The notes under the pieces: generated by a model
Told to the model about the DNA's origin: nothing
The model's database searches: none
What the model saw: the letters and a program-made list of their open reading frames with translations, nothing else
Assembly (NCBI GenBank): GCA_963556195.1
Contig: OY744537.1
Location: 17,569,274 to 17,633,273 of the forward strand
Length of the DNA: 64,000 nt
Source: Sepiola atlantica
Lineage: Eukaryota > Mollusca > Cephalopoda > Sepiida > Sepiolidae
Reading direction: 5' to 3'
Shown here: positions 1 to 10,129 of the stretch, one piece after another
How positions within the stretch are numbered: position 1 is the stretch's first letter
Layout: each line of letters opens with the position of its first letter
Translations under genes and position numbers: made by a program

Positions 1-654
1 GCTAAGAGCCTTTTTATTTTTAGTGTGTGTGTGTGTGTATGAAGGGCGGGGGGGGGGGGGGGGGGCAGCGTCTATTGGTGGTGGCACATTTTTCTGGCCT
101 TTGTCTAGGATTTCTGTCAAATTAGTGATCATTTCACTGAAGAAAAAAAAAAAAACACATAAAAATAAGAATAAATACGAGGCGAAATAGTTCGCCAACA
201 GAAAGTGTCAGATAAAACATGCAATAATAAAATAAAGACTGTTGATGTGTCAATTTTATTTACCATAAAGAAATTCATACACTGGCATGTATCACATGCA
301 GTTGGAGCAGTGGTGTGTAGGGGAGGAGGGAGGAGACGAGCCCCCCCCCCCCCCGAGCAGCCAAATTGTGGATGTGGATGGGGGGTTCAATCATATTTAA
401 ATAATCTCCCTTTCTCATAATACTTCTCAGTACTAGGATTTATACTTGAGTCTTTGCAGCATGCAATCAAGGAGTTGGCCCAGGGTATCACGTTAAGCTA
501 CCAGTTGGTAGGGTCAATCATAACAAGCCGGATATGTATTGTTGAATCCAATTGACTTTTGATTAGTGATAACAAATAATTTTTTTAAAAATGACTAAAA
601 CTCTATCTTATTTTCAAACTTATATTAAGATCATTAAGTAGTAGAAATAAACTT
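1..654. other. AT-rich non-coding stretch with homopolymer runs
   Basis: No gene seen. It holds a short (GT)n tract near 22-38, a run of about 17 G at 49-65 and a run of C near 341-354. The reading frame at 205-420 runs through the C tract and has no recognisable domain. Confidence 0.6.
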
Positions 655-1430
655 AGTAGATTTAGGCACCAATGACACAACAAACCAACTTACCAAAAGC
701 CCTCCGCGAAACCGGTTATAGAGAAGAAATCTCTTACAAACTCACCCAACCTACCAGACAACACAAACACAATAGAAAAAGAAATATTATCTGGTTCACT
801 CCCCCCTATTCCCTCTATGAAAAATATACTATAGGTAAACAGTTAATCTTATTAACACTGTCCATCATCTAATAAGCTTCATAAACTCTTTAATAGAAAT
901 ACAGTCAAAACGAGTCATTCTTGTTGCCCATCCCTAGGATTCCTTCTAGCCTCTAAACCCACAACTCTAATCAATCCTCCAACCCCCGCTGCTCATGCAA
1001 AGAGGGAAAATCTGTCCCCTAGGAGGGGGTTGCACAATCAGATCCATAGTGTGCGAAGCCAAAGTCATATCTGGTGTAAACTCCAAGAAAGAAGAAATAT
1101 ACATCTGAAATGACTCAAGGAAATTTCAAAGAGAGGCTCTATGCCCGCACTAACACTTTCAAATATCCCGTAAAAAAAAATTAAACCTCCCTAGCAACCA
1201 TTATATGGGAGCTCAAGAAGTCAAATACCCCCTATGAAATTAAATGGAGAGTCATCGATAATCAAAAGCTTTATAGCCCTACCTCCAGAAATTGTCCACT
1301 ATGCACAACTGAAAAATTCAGGATCCTACAGGCAATCAATAACCCTTCCATAATCTGTATCAACATCAAAACTGAAGTCTTCAAACAATGTGCCAACAGA
1401 AGAAAATTTCTACTAGCCAAATAGACTAAC
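655..1430 (+). pseudogene. Penelope-like retroelement, broken C-terminal region
   Basis: Decayed coding region read in more than one frame. The first frame (from 672) contains RKRNIIWFTPPYS, and just downstream lies NKLHKLFNRNTVKTSHSC. Both resemble the segment between the reverse transcriptase and the C-terminal GIY-YIG nuclease of Penelope-like elements as I know them from invertebrates. Further on come a cysteine-bearing stretch (CSCKEGKS, CPLGGGCTIRSIVCEAKV), a KKEEIYI segment where the YIG-type motif is expected (here followed by a stop), a distant W(E)LK...IKW-type block, and an ending like VFKQCANRRKFLL. Stops and frameshifts break it throughout, so it cannot encode an active protein. 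The reverse transcriptase core is not present. Alternative: another retroelement class carrying the same C-terminal module. Confidence 0.5.
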
Positions 1431-1809
1431 AACGAAAATACATAACTCACTTATAGTCCCTTCCATATTTAAGTTTAAAGAACTCCACATCATATGTAAA
1501 ATATAAAGCCTATTTCCCTCACCCCACCTCAAGACCTTTCCAATTATTACCAAATGAATTCCTTTATACAATATAACATCCCTCCCGCGGATATATTATA
1601 TTATTCTTATCACATCCACATCTTCTCTACCAACTCAAATACAATCTACACTCGCATCCTCATAATCCCTACCCATCACAAATAACATAAATTATTAGAT
1701 ACCTCAGCATATTAAAAAAATTTTTTAAACATTTAAATATATTAAATATATTAAGTCTCACTAGTTAAATACAAAGAAATATATTCATTGAATACTCTTA
1801 AATAAAAGG

Positions 1810-1810
<1 letters not shown>
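1431..1810. other. AT-rich stretch, possibly 3' flank of the Penelope-like remnant
   Basis: No gene or clear repeat boundary seen. Strongly AT-rich and C-biased on this strand, like the remnant before it. Confidence 0.4.

Positions 1811-1855
<45 letters not shown>
1811..1855. repeat. (TA)n microsatellite
   Basis: Uninterrupted TA dinucleotides abutting the left arm of the inverted repeat that follows. Confidence 0.95.
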
Positions 1856-1857
<2 letters not shown>

Positions 1858-2016
1858 AAAATTGAAAATAGAAACCTTTATCAATACAAGATTAATTTTT
1901 TTTTTTTTACTTTAATCTTATTAATTTCGGAATAATATTACATCATCAGAGTTGATCAGTATTGTGTCATTTTTTTCAAAAAATAAAAACAAACAAACTT
2001 TTTTTTGTTTTTTGTT

Positions 2017-2313
2017 ATGATGGACTCTTCCGTCGATTTCGACGTATGAGTGCCCCACCAGGGGCTGCCCGCGCGTGAATTTGTAATTGCAAGGGTTGCG
2101 CAATCCCCAACAACCGCTCTCCTGAGTCGGCATTGCTTGATTCCAATGGCAAGTAGTAATACAAGACGACTGGAAACAATGCCGAAATAAGCAGAGAGCA
2201 CATACAGCACCTATTATTCCCAAATGGTCACCCATTTAGTACGGGCCAGGCTCGACGCCCCTTAACTTTGGTGATCTAACGGGAACCGGTGTGTCAACGT
2301 GATTGTGCCGTAT
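2017..2313 (-). mobile_element. 5S rRNA-headed SINE (SINE3-type)
   Basis: On the minus strand 2313-2203 follows 5S rRNA along most of its length. It starts near ACGGCACAATCACGTTGA, passes through AGATCACCAAAGTTAAGG (box A region), GTCGAGCCTGGCCCGTACT (intermediate element) and AAATGGGTGACCATTTGGG (box C region), and ends with AATAATAGGTGCTGT. A GC-rich non-5S body of about 185 bp continues to about 2017. SINEs with 5S-derived heads (SINE3) are an established class that uses the internal type-1 Pol III promoter. The head has several substitutions, so promoter activity is doubtful. Alternative: a plain 5S pseudogene with unrelated flank. Confidence 0.8.
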
Positions 2314-2317
2314 TGAT

Positions 2318-2403
2318 ATAATGTCCTTGTTAATGGGTGTTATCCGCGGTCATGAACTGCCAAGAACATCACCACAGATAACACCCATTAACAAGGACAT
2401 TAT
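2318..2403. repeat. 27-bp perfect hairpin beside the 5S head
   Basis: ATAATGTCCTTGTTAATGGG and onward at 2318-2344 is the exact reverse complement of 2377-2403, with a 32-bp loop. It lies immediately upstream of the SINE head in transcriptional orientation. Confidence 0.85.
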
Positions 2404-2613
2404 ATATATAAAAAAAAGAAGTTTGTTTGTTTTTATTTTTTGAAAAAATGACACAATACTGGTCAACTCTGATGATGGAATATTATTCCGAAATTAATAA
2501 GATTAAAGTAAAAAAAATTTTTTTAATTAATCTTGCATTGATAAAGGCTTCTATTTTCAATTTTAATAATACTGACCCACCAATGCTTTGAAATGAACGA
2601 CCCATCATTCTAA

Positions 2614-2620
<7 letters not shown>

Positions 2621-2656
<36 letters not shown>
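2621..2656. repeat. (TA)n microsatellite
   Basis: TA array directly abutting the left end of a TA-targeting MITE. It may include that element's TA target site. Confidence 0.9.
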
Positions 2657-2659
<3 letters not shown>

Positions 2660-3040
2660 GGTGGGCCAAAATAAGGGTCCTATCTTTAAATTTGAATAAC
2701 TTGAATTTGAATAACTTCCACAAAATAAAAGTTAAACTCACCAAACTTTATGTGTGTGTAGACTGACCCCTCCGAGATTTTTTGAAATAAACAAAACAAA
2801 TTTTAGCCGAAAAACACTTCTTAAAACTTACAAAAACTAAAGTATTGTTTTTTACACTGTTTTGAGTTTTTTAAGCAAAAATAATGTTTTCTAAATGAGG
2901 GTCCGTTCCTTAGGGCTAATACGACTCATGCTTGCTTCGGAAGGGGTCCTTTACTTATTCTAAAAAAAAAAAAAAAAAAAAATCAATAAATAAAAAAGTT
3001 ATGAATTTTTAAAAATAGGACCCTTATTTTTGCCCACCCT
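2657..3040. mobile_element. Tc1/mariner-type MITE, copy 1
   Basis: Begins CAGGGTGGGCCAAAATAAGG and ends with the inverse TTATTTTTGCCCACCCT. The inverted terminal repeats are about 28 bp, and TA lies on both sides. No coding capacity. The copy at 50403-50785 is nearly identical through the body. The TA target and CAGGGTGG-type ends point to the Tc1/mariner superfamily (inference). The outermost G of the right end has been lost. Confidence 0.8.
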
Positions 3041-3620
3041 ATATATATGATCAAGATCTAAACCTTACCAATTCATACAGACTCTCTGATAGACTCATAA
3101 ACATTATTTGATATAAGCTAACAGAGTTAATTAAACACAATTATCCCACACAAACTAATACAGACACCACACATGATGATAACAAGCTTATATTGACCCA
3201 CCCATCCACTTATTTTGATATCCTTAAGGAAACCATTTTTACTGATAAAGATACCCCCCTCCATTAGCACCAAGTCTCCACATCGCTAATAAACTACAAT
3301 TATGACAATAATTTTTCACTCAAATTTAAGCAATATCCCAAAATTATAAAAAAAAAGTAATATAAATATAACACTTAAACCCTTTAATAACATGAATACA
3401 ACCCCACCCAAAATCTAACCCAACTCACTGACAAAAAAACTACAACACACACTATCGTCCCTAAATATGAATGCATCATTGACGCAAAGAAACATACAAC
3501 ATCCATTATCAACAATTAATTTATTCTAAATAATACTTAGTTACGATTAAGACACATATAAACATACAGTCCATCTCTATTGACTCAGTACTTTTTCCAA
3601 AAGGGACGCTTGAGTTAACT
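3041..3620. other. AT-rich stretch without recognisable gene
   Basis: C- and A-biased with no frame of interest. It may be retroelement 3' sequence, since it runs into a repeat shared with 6.4-6.8 kb. Confidence 0.4.
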
Positions 3621-3623
3621 CAA

Positions 3624-3744
3624 TGAAACCATGATACGTTTCTGAAATATGTAATGTATAGTTTTGAATAAATAATCTGTATATCAGCTCTCACATTTTT
3701 TGCGATCGAGCACTTTATTGATTTCTTTTCAACATATATAGAAG

Positions 3745-3777
<33 letters not shown>
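3624..3777 (+). repeat. Interspersed repeat end, copy 1, followed by (TA)n
   Basis: GAAACCATGATACG...AATAAATAATCTGTATAT...GCACTTTATTGATTTCTTTT then a (TA)n array (3749-3777). The same order occurs at 6394-6438 and 6681-6819, always running into TA repeats, as expected for the 3' end of one retroelement family with a TA-rich tail. Confidence 0.65.
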
Positions 3778-3778
<1 letters not shown>

Positions 3779-4931
3779 TAGCAGGGCTACCCGGCGTTGC
3801 TCGGGGCGATAAAAAAAACAAAGTCGTAGAAATTAAAGAGTGTGTGTAACATCTTTATATAAAACCTTCAATCTCTCTTCTTTCTCTAGCCGTCTCTCTT
3901 TCCCTGGTCCCCATTATTTCCCTCCCTCCTTCAACCCTCTATTTCACTTTTTCCCATATGATTCTTCTCTTGTTTGAATGTGTTAAAAACTAATAATAAT
4001 GTAATTCATTTTCCCCTCGGAGCCATCTGCTTTAAATGTAATAGTGTAATCTTACATTTATTGCTTTGGGACATAAAAAAAAATAGAAGTTAAACAATAT
4101 GTGTAACATTTTAATGTTAACACTTCTGTCTCCACCCCCTCTCTCTCCCCCTAACCGTCTCTTTATCTTTCTCCCTTTATCTTTTAATACTGTAATGTTA
4201 GTAAGGAGGTCTTCACAGAACTGCCAAAATTATCGGTAAAATCAAAGTATTAAGAAAAATAATGTTAATAATGGTTAGTGATCTCGAACAATGCTGAGTA
4301 GAACAAATAGCCCGGTCTATACCTAATTTCTGCCTCCCCCCCATTTCAGAATATGATGAAGATAAATGATGTTGATGAAGGCAATAGTCCAAAGAGATGT
4401 AATACATACCAGTTTCCAAAAGTAATGCTTTAATCTTAAAATTATTGATCCCGGACAACACCAAGTAGACCAAATGGTTCCGTCAATACCTAATTTCTTA
4501 CCCTACCCTACTGTAACATATTAAGAAAATACGTAATGTTAGTGAAGTCAATAGTCTTAAAAGCGTTTTTCATAGGTGATGTAAACTGCAGAAGCACCTG
4601 AAAAGCGTTTTTCATAGGTGACCTAAACTGCCCGTGTGCAGAATCAAAAAGCTGTGGATTTTCTTAAAGAAATATGTTATGTAAACAAACAAACATTTTG
4701 GATGAAAGTTATTAATTATTCTTACATTGTATTTGTTATCCCGAAATAAAATTATATTTTATTTTTTAAAGACTTTGAAATCGAACTTGAATGCAATGAC
4801 TTAATCGCTGGCGGCCATGTTGTAATTTCCTATAATTTTCTTTCGTAAAATAGTAGCAATCGTTTGATTAGCGTTCGTCGCTTATTTAAAAAACAATACC
4901 AAAGAACTAAAACTTTAGAGGCGCGTCCCTG

Positions 4932-5191
4932 GCGCTAAGAAACGTTAAATAAAATCAAAAGTTATTTCAAATTATTACGTAATTAAAGCAAAATATGACT
5001 CAGCATTTTCTAATTACTATAAAATAAAATGAAAAATAACTGAAAACGAACCCCCCCCCCTGATAAAATCTGCCCCATAGACCCCTAAGGGGTGGGTGTA
5101 GAGATTCGGGAATACTTCCATCATCTTACTCTGTGAATTTTACATAAGAATACACTTTTATAGGTTATCTATATTCTCTAACCTTTTTTAA
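4932..5191 (+). repeat. Left copy of a 260-bp direct duplication
   Basis: GCTAAGAAACGTTAAATAAA onward recurs at 5448-5710 with modest divergence. Shared blocks include ATGACTCAG and the TAAGGGGTGGGT segment. The two copies are 516 bp apart. Confidence 0.85.
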
Positions 5192-5447
5192 ACAAACCTA
5201 AATTGTGTTTTTAAACGTGAGTTATCGTTCTTCCTTAGCTATCCTCTAACAAATAAATTTCATTAAAAAACATAAATTGTTTTATGTACTTGAGGTATAA
5301 TTTGCCGGACAACGCCGAATACTTTTCTTATATAAGATATCATAAAATGTACATGTACATGTATTTGTGTACATACAGAGTGGCGGGCAGTGGCGGCTAG
5401 TGGCGGACCTTCGCATAGTTTCTTACCCCCTCCATGTAAATAGAATT

Positions 5448-5710
5448 GACGCTAAGAAACGTTAAATAAAAGTAAAAGTTATCTCAAAGTATTGCGTAAT
5501 TAAAGCAAAATATGACTCAGAATTTTCTAATTACTATAAAATAGAATGAAAAATAATTGAAAACGACACCCACCCCCCCCCCGATAAAATCAGTCCCTAA
5601 ACCCCTAAGGGGTGGGTTTAGAGATTCAGCAATACGCCCATCAACTTACTCTGTGAATTTTACACCGAATACACTTTTAGATTTTATCTATATTCTCTAA
5701 CTTTTTTTTC
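5448..5710 (+). repeat. Right copy of the 260-bp direct duplication
   Basis: Matches 4932-5191. The C-run in the middle differs in length, and the end TATTCTCTAACTTTTTT is shared. Confidence 0.85.
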
Positions 5711-5770
5711 TATAAGTAACAAACACACAAACACACAAACATACAGACATTCAGTTTCATATAGAAGATA

Positions 5771-5786
5771 TATATATATGTGTGTA

Positions 5787-5867
<81 letters not shown>
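5771..5867. repeat. (TG)n/(TA)n compound microsatellite
   Basis: Starts as TATATATATG, continues as GTATGTATGT and then long TG runs. Histidine/threonine-rich frames across it on the minus strand are artefacts of the repeat. Confidence 0.95.
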
Positions 5868-5869
<2 letters not shown>

Positions 5870-5876
5870 GTTTGTA

Positions 5877-6258
5877 ATCCGAAGCAGGAGCAATGTGAAA
5901 TAGGTACCGGAAGGTGGAACAGATGAACAAAAATAAATGAGAAGAGAAAATAAGAATGGAATCTCAAATCAATTTATTAATATTTCACGTAAAACAGATT
6001 AAATACCAAAACAGTAAATAAAGTGGTTACCGTCAGGCAATTAAAAGTCCGAAAAAAACCGATGGGATCAACAGTATATGTATATATAAAGTGTAAGTAT
6101 GAAATCTGAGGCAGGAGCAATGTGAAATAGATACCGGAAAGTGGAATAAATGAGAAGAGAAAATGGAATCTCAAATCAATTTATTAATATTTCACGTAAA
6201 ACAGATTAAATACCAGAACAGTAAATAAAAAAGTAGTTACTGTCAGGCAATTAAAAGT
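5877..6258. repeat. Diverged tandem duplication, period about 210-227 bp
   Basis: GCAGGAGCAATGTGAAATAG at 5884 recurs at 6111, and ATCTCAAATCAATTTATTAA at 5961 recurs at 6168. The change in spacing shows a 20-bp indel between copies. Confidence 0.8.
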
Positions 6259-6393
6259 TCCGGAATAAGGTAAACTTAAATTTTCGAGAGCGGGACCTCT
6301 CATTATCAAAAGACCAAAAAATATGACCGAGTGGTCGAAAAAAGCAAGATGACATCTTGCTTTTTTTTGTAAACAGTAAAAAGTCAATCCATG

Positions 6394-6435
6394 TCGAAAC
6401 CATGGTATATGTAACATATAGTTGTTAAATAAATA

Positions 6436-6498
<63 letters not shown>
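6394..6498 (+). repeat. Interspersed repeat end, copy 2, with (TA)n
   Basis: GAAACCATGGTATATGTAAC and GTTGTTAAATAAATAATTTA, cut off by a 60-bp TA array. Compare 3624-3777. Confidence 0.6.
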
Positions 6499-6499
<1 letters not shown>

Positions 6500-6590
6500 C
6501 ACTAGATAAAGTGAAAGAATAAAATAAGGTGCGACTCCAATTTTATTTGTTCAAGCAAAGTCCTTTAAAGTCCTTAACTCATGGGTTTTA

Positions 6591-6594
<4 letters not shown>
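6499..6594 (+). repeat. Short interspersed repeat shared with 25.3 kb
   Basis: AATAAAATAAGGTGCGACTC...AAGTCCTTAACTCATGGGTT matches 25321-25404 (AATAAAATAAGGTGTCAATC...AAGTCCTTAGCTCATGAGTT). Both copies sit next to TA arrays. Confidence 0.7.
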
Positions 6595-6685
<91 letters not shown>

Positions 6686-6766
6686 GTTAAATAAATAATT
6701 TGTATTTAAGCTCTCACACTTTTGTGATCAAGCACTTTATTGATTTCTTTTAAACATAACCCGACG

Positions 6767-6819
<53 letters not shown>
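6595..6819 (+). repeat. TA arrays flanking interspersed repeat end, copy 3
   Basis: An 87-bp TA array (6595-6681) is followed by GTTGTTAAATAAATAATTTG...CAAGCACTTTATTGATTTCT (6682-6770) and a further TA array (6771-6819). Confidence 0.8.
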
Positions 6820-6821
<2 letters not shown>

Positions 6822-7013
6822 TATACCTTTTTATTTATACAAACATTATTGGTTACATATGTGCATACATGTTTCAGTTGTACTCTTCACAGAGAGTCAA
6901 CCTCTTCAGACCAAAGACTTGGTCTTAAGAGGTTGACTCTCTGTGAAGAGTACAACCGAAACATGTATGCACATATGTAATCAATAATGTTTGTATAAAT
7001 AAAAGTTATACTT
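6819..7013. repeat. Near-perfect 195-bp palindrome (fold-back element)
   Basis: The arms (about 6819-6911 and 6918-7013) pair almost throughout: AGTATACC...ATTTATACAAACATTATTGG on the left and its inverse on the right, meeting at ACCAAAGACTTGGTCT. Probably a MITE inserted at a TA array. Confidence 0.85.
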
Positions 7014-7101
7014 ATGAACAGCTCTACTTGTTATTGAGCACTTTTTATAAACACTTGAGTTTCAACGAATTTACATCTACAGAAACTAATACAATACATG
7101 T

Positions 7102-7107
<6 letters not shown>

Positions 7108-7140
<33 letters not shown>
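7108..7140. repeat. (TA)n microsatellite
   Basis: TA array directly preceding the left copy of a 90-bp exact duplication. Confidence 0.9.
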
Positions 7141-7143
<3 letters not shown>

Positions 7144-7603
7144 TCGAAATATTTTTATTTTTCTTTTGATTTAATTACTCGCATCTAATACATGGTTTTT
7201 GAGGGCTTTTGTGCCTCTATATTTATATTAACTTACAAAAGATGCTTTATAAAATGAACTTTCCTAATTTATAACTCGCAGCGACCATGCGCATTCAAGT
7301 TCTATTCTATTTAAAACAGACATTTTCAACAATAGTCCACAACACCGGACGTGACACTTCACCAACACCAGGAAGTAAATTATGGAAAAAAAAAAGGTTA
7401 TACCGTTATTTGTCTTGGCTCTGATGAAGCTTGTTTTTGTCAAGCGAAATATTAGCTAAAAAAAAAAAATCAAGATGAAGAAAAAAAAAAAGGAAGGTAT
7501 TTTGAAATATTTTATTAAATGTTTCGAAATATTTTTATTTTTCTTTTGATTTAATTACTCGCATCTAATACATGGTTTTTGAGGGCTTTTGTGCCTCTAT
7601 ATT

Positions 7604-7650
<47 letters not shown>
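7141..7650. repeat. Exact 90-bp direct repeat, 380 bp apart, plus (TA)n
   Basis: 7141-7230 (GTTTCGAAATATTTTTATTT...CTATATTTATATTA) appears identical to 7521-7610. The spacer holds two A-rich runs. The second copy runs into a TA array (7611-7650). The identity suggests a recent tandem duplication or an assembly artefact. Confidence 0.85.
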
Positions 7651-7653
<3 letters not shown>

Positions 7654-7847
7654 TTTTTCCTCCATTGGGGTGTTTCGAATTTTCAGCAACTCCTATTGCC
7701 TTTGTCAACCAAATACGAAATGACAAAAATTAATGGAGATGTGCTCTTTATTTAGTAACACATGCAAGAGTTTTATATATTTTTAGATAGAACATTGATA
7801 ATTTGTATTATTTGTACTACTGTTCTCATTTTGGATGTTATTCTTAC

Positions 7848-8378
7848 AACGTTTCAGCCGATGTAATAACCGACTTTCTTCAGGTGCATCTGGTTGAACT
7901 TGTGAATCTGTACGAAATTTCGAACAGAACCCTTTTTATTTAATCCACGGGGATAGCTTGCTCCTGTTTCATCAGCCATGACTGGGTAGAAGTCTAAAGT
8001 AATTTGGAATTGTATTCTTAGTATCGCCTGCACTTAGTAGTGTGTTGTTATTTAATTATTACTTAGCACTTATAACCGTTACGTCACAGTACCTGTGGCA
8101 TAACGGATATGAGTGCTAAGTAATAATCAGTTCTAAGTGACAGTCTTCTGAAGGTTGAAGGTTCAATCCTCAGTGTAGGCGATGCTAAGAATACAATTAC
8201 GAATTACTTAAGATTTCTACTCGGTCATGGCTGACAGAATGAGAGCAAGCTACACTCGTGAATTAAATAAAGGGTTCCGTTCGAAATTCCATACAGGTTC
8301 CAGAGTTTGACAGAAAGATTCCTGAGTTCGATAAGATGCACCTGGAGAAGATCGGAGGTTACATCGGCCGAAACGTTA
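7848..8378. repeat. Fold-back element, about 530 bp, with tRNA-like centre
   Basis: The left end AACGTTTCAGCCGATGTAAT and right end TTACATCGGCCGAAACGTT are inverted. The arms stay complementary inward through GAACCCTTTTTATTTAAT, ATCAGCCATGACTGGGTAGA and ATTACTTAGCACTTATAACC. The centre resembles a tRNA-derived sequence, and the left arm holds a degenerate inverse of it. Confidence 0.8.
8091..8183 (+). mobile_element. tRNA-like sequence (SINE head relic) inside the fold-back
   Basis: CCTGTGGCATAACGGATATG looks like a box A region (TGGCNNAACGG), and GAAGGTTCAATCCTCAGTGT looks like a box B/T-arm (GGTTCAATCC). Spacing is a little longer than a normal tRNA. This fits a tRNA-derived SINE head trapped in a palindrome. 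I cannot draw a complete cloverleaf, so it is not called as a tRNA gene. Confidence 0.4.
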
Positions 8379-8540
8379 GAGTTTTATTGCATTTGTTTAC
8401 AAATTGATCTCAACATTTCTTTTATATTTTCTGCATTTTTTCTTCTTGTGTGGATTTCTTTCGTCAATATAAAGTTGAAAATATATTTTATAATGCATGC
8501 AGACGAATACTTCTAGTGTAAAGTAATATTGTAGGAAATA

Positions 8541-8700
8541 AATAGCAAAAACAAATTAATTACAGATCACTGTAACTCACCGTTTTGGTTTATTAAATCC
8601 GTCCGATACTTTTTTGGACATTATATTTAGAAGTACGGGTAGATTTAATAAACAAAACAGTGAGTCACGGTGATCTGTAATTGATTTGATTTTTGTTATT
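8541..8700. repeat. 160-bp palindrome (fold-back element)
   Basis: AATAGCAAAAACAAATTAAT..., CAGATCACTGTAACTCACCG and TTTATTAAATC pair with GATTTAATAAA, CAGTGAGTCACGGTGATCTG and the AT-rich end. The loop is about 40 bp. Confidence 0.8.
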
Positions 8701-8949
8701 GTTCCTTTGATTAATTGGACATCCAAAGTTAATTGTAACAAATTTCTGGTTTCGCATGGGGATTATTTGTCAGAGTTCGATTGGAACGCACCCGGTGAGG
8801 GTTTGTGGTTAGTGTTTATGAAAAAAGTCTACCCTTCCAACATATTTTGTTGAATAAGATTCTATACCTAGACTTAGCAACATCTTCTTGGAAAAGATAG
8901 AAATGGTTTCCCAGTGGTCATCGGTCATCTGTATGCTGTATTGCTGTTC

Positions 8950-10110
8950 TTATGCCAATAGATCATCAACTGCCATACAGAACACCTGAAATAACATATG
9001 ACAATTTAACTGCATAGGAGATGTTGACTTAATAAGTTGAAACGTTGCTAATGCAAGATCAGACAGAAATATGCAATTGGGCAGAAATTTATGGTAAAAA
9101 TCTACCTTTTCCCCAAACTGTCGTATCTTACATCGGAAACTGAGAAATAGCTTCTCCATTAGTAGGGAAAGTAGAAATTTCAGCGTACCCCATGTGCTGA
9201 CCCAGGAAAGTGACCTCAGATTTTCCAAATTCACATTTGACTGGGTTGATAACAATCTCGATTAAAAAAAAAAACGCTCAAAAACAAGCTTGACGTGATG
9301 AATATGTTTTTCCATAGAGGAACTGCCTATAAGGACATCGTCCACATAGGTACAGACAAAATGTAGGCTGTCTAATATGTGGTCAATAAATCTCTACAAA
9401 GTCTGTGCGGCAACCAGAGTGGTTATAGCAGTTTTGGAGAAGCGTTCAGGCTCTACCGGAATTTTTTAGCCAGCCCAGATAAGATCTAATTTAGCAAGTG
9501 TAGGCTTATCTTGTATGAGGTTAATACCTATTATATTGTGGATGTGGGGTTAATACCTATTGTTACCTATTGTTAATACCTATTGTTAATACCTATTGTT
9601 AACCTATTGTTAAATACCTATACCTATTACCAATACCTATTGTTAACCTATTGTTAATACCTATATTGTGGATGTGGGGTTAATACCTATTATATTGTGG
9701 ATGTGGGGTTAACCTGAGGTTAATACCATTATATTGTGGATGTGGGGTATCTGTCTGGTTTAATAACAAAGCTGAGTGCTCTATAATCACCACGTGCCAC
9801 CCCATTCTTTGGTACTAAGTGTAGAGCAGAGGCCCAGTTACTTTATGCTTTAGAAACGTTCAATTTCAAGATATCCAACTGCCGAGGCAACTGAAAACGG
9901 GTGGACCACTAGTGTGAATATGGGGTATGGCAGTGTGGGATAGTGGTTTTGTAATGCACTCGAACTTCTTCAAAACTTTGTGAAAGGCCTGTTTAACCTC
10001 CGCGTTACCCATGGTGGGGCATTGAAGGGATTTCATTAAAAAAAATGGATCCTGATGACTTACTACGCTAAAGAAATGAGTGAAAACTCTTCTTAATCCT
10101 AAGTTCAATG
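8950..10110 (-). pseudogene. Gypsy-type LTR retrotransposon pol fragment, decayed
   Basis: Reading the minus strand from 10110: TSGPPVFSCLG (start of the reverse transcriptase region), WASALHLVPKNGVARGDYRA, PDRYPTS, TLAKLDL, then the catalytic FVCTYVDDVLIG (YVDD near 9331-9348), NPVKCEFGKSEVTFLG, and YHKFLPNC leading toward the RNase H region. The order and motifs are those of Ty3/Gypsy reverse transcriptases. Frames change several times, and the region between PDRYP and TLAKLDL is swollen by a local tandem expansion (9525-9740). No LTRs, integrase or protease seen. It cannot be functional. Confidence 0.75.
9525..9740. repeat. Local tandem expansion inside the Gypsy remnant
   Basis: Mixed units of TTAATACCTATTGT (about 14 bp) and TATATTGTGGATGTGGGGTT (about 29 bp period). 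They arose by slippage inside former coding sequence. Confidence 0.85.
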
Positions 10111-10129
10111 TTAGGAACTTCTGACCATA

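Larger units (their letters stand above)
1854..2570. repeat. Inverted repeat with about 155-bp arms enclosing a SINE
   Basis: The left arm (about 1854-2008) and right arm (about 2412-2570) are reverse complements with few mismatches. Both include AATTTCGGAATAATATT-type sequence and the block around TCAGAGTTGA. The loop of about 400 bp contains a 5S-derived SINE and a 27-bp hairpin. The form suits a fold-back or MITE-type element that received or captured a SINE. No target duplication was visible. Confidence 0.8.
3778..5760 (+). repeat. Unclassified about 2-kb interspersed element starting ACTAGCAGG
   Basis: The start, at a TA array, is ACTAGCAGGGCTACCCGGCG followed by TTGCTCGGG. Related starts lie at 22849, 30990 (minus strand) and 60424. 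The end is an AAC/ACAAAC-rich stretch followed by CATTCAGTTTCATATAGAAG. A related ending is at about 52300-52405 and a weaker one near 11400-11475. The interior has three diverged copies of a block with the pattern GGACAACRCCRARTA (near 4270, 4450 and 5306) and one 260-bp duplication. No coding frame remains. I cannot assign a superfamily. Confidence 0.55.

Noticed and set aside
2203..2313. Functional 5S rRNA gene
   Set aside because: Multiple substitutions and continuation into a SINE body. No terminator T-run directly after the 5S-like part.
5684..5967. His/Thr-rich proteins on the minus strand
   Set aside because: Translations of a (TG)n array.
8091..8183. Intact tRNA gene
   Set aside because: Box A and box B are recognisable but I cannot draw a proper acceptor or anticodon stem.
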